Source: Mycobacterium fragae
GTDB taxonomy: Bacteria > Actinomycetota > Actinomycetes > Mycobacteriales > Mycobacteriaceae
Length of the DNA: 64,000 nt
Direction of reading: 5' to 3'
NCBI RefSeq assembly: GCF_002102185.1
Contig: NZ_LQOW01000002.1
Coordinates: forward strand, 62,001 to 126,000
This document shows positions 62,857-64,000 of this stretch, piece after piece. The notes below the pieces were generated by a model. The model was given only the letters and a program-made list of their open reading frames with translations. It searched no databases and was not told the origin of the DNA. A program made the translations under genes and the position numbers. The first letter of the stretch is position 1. The number at the start of each line of letters is the position of its first letter.

Positions 62857-64000
62857 CTAGTCGCTCCTGGCCGGGGCGAGCCGGGCCATGCCACGCAGGA
62901 TCCATGGTGTCCGCTTGGCCATAATGGCGACCGCGCGGTCCGAACGGCGCATCACAGACCGAGGGCCGGGGGTAGGGGCTGACGCCAGCTGCGCCTCGGG
63001 TGACTCTGCCCGCGGCCCGTGGCGGTCGACTGCAAGCAGTTGCCAGCTGCCGGGTACACCGCGCAACTCGACGCTGCCGCGGTCCTCGAAGCCCGTCCCC
63101 GAGCCCACGACAAGATCGCGGACGGTGCTTGAGACGAGGATTTCGCCGGCGCCGGCCTGGCCCATGATCCGCGCCGCGATGTGTACTGCGATCCCCCCGA
63201 TGTCGTTGTCCAGCAGCTCGCACTCGCCGGTATGAATGCCGATGCGAATCTCGATGCCCAGTTTCTCGGCATCGTCACGCAGGGCCTCCGCACAGCGGAT
63301 GGCCTGCGTCGGGCCGTCGAACGTGACGAGGTGGCCATCGCCCGTGCTCTTCACCACGCTCCCGCCGAATCGTTCCGCGAGTTCGGCCGTAACCTCACCG
63401 AAGCGCTGCAGCACCGCACGCCACCGCTCGTCGCCCGTCTCCGCGGCGCGTTGCGTCGACCCGACCATGTCGGTGAACAGCACAGTGCGCAGGGCGCGAT
63501 GCGACTGTGACGGCGCCGCATGAGTTCCGGTAAGCAATTTCTCGACCTCGGCAGTGATCTTGTCCGGCTCGGTGAACCAGGGTGCGTGGTCCGCACCGTC
63601 GAGCTCGAGCATTCGCGCTCCGGGGATGTGATCGGCGAGGTAGCGGCCCAACTGCACTGGGACGGCAGGGTCGTCGCGGGCATGGACGACAAGGGCCGGC
63701 ACCGCGATCGCGGGCAGGATTGGCCGGACGTCCATCCGAAACGAGGCTTCGAGCGTCGCCCGCGCCATTCCCGGGCTCGCGCTCATGCGCTCCAACATTC
63801 CGAGCTGGCGTATCGACCGGACCGACGGAATGAAACACTTGAGTGCCGCGCCGCTGCCCCACTCCGAGAGGGTGGCGCGGCCGAATTTCTGTCCGTTTTT
63901 GATTTGCTCCGTTGAAGGTGCGTAGTGCTCGCCCAACTCAGAGGCGGCGCGTGCCCGCAGATCGGCGGGGTCCATATCGAGCTCTTCCCACCCTCCGAAG
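62857..64000 (-). CDS. Alpha/beta hydrolase-adenylate cyclase fusion, N-terminus outside window
   Basis: The frame is open to the window edge, so the N-terminal part of the hydrolase is missing. What is present (about 380 residues) has the C-terminal half of an alpha/beta hydrolase, with 'ALVVHARDDPAVPVQLGRYL' (Asp) and 'ELDGADHAPWFTEPDK' (His), then a class III cyclase domain: 'RTVLFTDMVGSTQRAAETG' (first metal Asp), 'GGSVVKSTGDGHLVTF' (Lys for adenine and second Asp) and 'NDIGGIAVHIAARIMGQAGA'. In that last motif the transition-state Asn is His, while the Arg is kept. It would make cAMP, possibly in response to hydrolase ligand binding; activity is uncertain because of the Asn-to-His change. 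Confidence 0.82.
   Translation of the reverse strand, partial: FGGWEELDMDPADLRARAASELGEHYAPSTEQIKNGQKFGRATLSEWGSGAALKCFIPSVRSIRQLGMLERMSASPGMARATLEASFRMDVRPILPAIAVPALVVHARDDPAVPVQLGRYLADHIPGARMLELDGADHAPWFTEPDKITAEVEKLLTGTHAAPSQSHRALRTVLFTDMVGSTQRAAETGDERWRAVLQRFGEVTAELAERFGGSVVKSTGDGHLVTFDGPTQAIRCAEALRDDAEKLGIEIRIGIHTGECELLDNDIGGIAVHIAARIMGQAGAGEILVSSTVRDLVVGSGTGFEDRGSVELRGVPGSWQLLAVDRHGPRAESPEAQLASAPTPGPRSVMRRSDRAVAIMAKRTPWILRGMARLAPARSD

Overview
The window is about 66-69% G+C, densely packed, and carries many GTG/TTG starts. It contains SDR, TetR, acyl-CoA dehydrogenase and P450 genes, an F420-type LLM enzyme and a mycofactocin-type SDR. All of this points to Mycobacterium, most likely a slow-growing non-tuberculous species. 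The gene order largely follows, from my memory of M. tuberculosis H37Rv, the stretch Rv3035 to Rv3073c (TB22.2, echA17, serB2, ctaD, fecB, adhC, nrdF2, nrdE/I/H, dinP, cyp136, fadE22, ligB, pgmA, crcB pair), with several insertions that I do not remember at that place in M. tuberculosis. No database search was possible, so every family name rests on motif and sequence recognition.

Layout. 1-9 kb: housekeeping genes on the minus strand (two methyltransferases, enoyl-CoA hydratase, NUDIX, ABC ATPase, SerB2, CtaD). 9-11.6 kb: FecB lipoprotein, alcohol dehydrogenase, DUF3349. 11.6-13 kb: a gene-poor stretch with one small secreted protein, bounded on one side by a short second copy of the nrdF2 3' end. 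13-19.9 kb: class Ib ribonucleotide reductase genes (nrdF2 alone; nrdH-nrdI-nrdE as an operon), both promoters carrying paired NrdR-box-like sites 32 bp apart, with a Baeyer-Villiger-type monooxygenase and a TetR between them. 19.9-28 kb: FMN reductase/TetR around a perfect 22-bp palindrome, DNA polymerase IV, LemA plus M48 protease, SDR-TetR-cyp136.

28-31 kb: an orphan protein resembling the allosteric domain of 2-isopropylmalate synthase, preceded by what looks like a leader-peptide attenuator; then a DUF302 gene and hydrogenase-maturation genes hypA-hypB-protease-hypC with no hydrogenase in view. 32-38 kb: probable CoA-thioester catabolism (tandem GntR regulator, Cys-less thiolase and DUF35 partner, double-length FadE22, SDR). 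38-46 kb: LigB, PAP2/AUR1-like membrane enzyme, dehydrogenases, and convergent PPK2 and CYTH-CHAD genes (polyphosphate), then tRNA-Ala. 46-51.8 kb: amino-acid oxidase, PgmA, CrcB pair plus DUF190, an MbtK-like acyltransferase, DUF488. 51.8-56.5 kb: a tight five-gene operon (sulfotransferase, MBL-fold protein, SDR, VOC, LLM). 56.7-64 kb: hemerythrin, SelO, an alpha/beta hydrolase broken by one stop codon, TetR with twin operators, mycofactocin SDR plus P450, and an adenylate cyclase fusion cut by the window end.

The most interesting points are the LeuA-domain attenuator (28.5 kb), the nrdF2 tail duplication (11.7/13.0 kb), the paired NrdR sites, the nonsense-interrupted hydrolase, the orphan hyp genes, and the sulfotransferase/MBL operon whose MBL protein seems to lack metal ligands.
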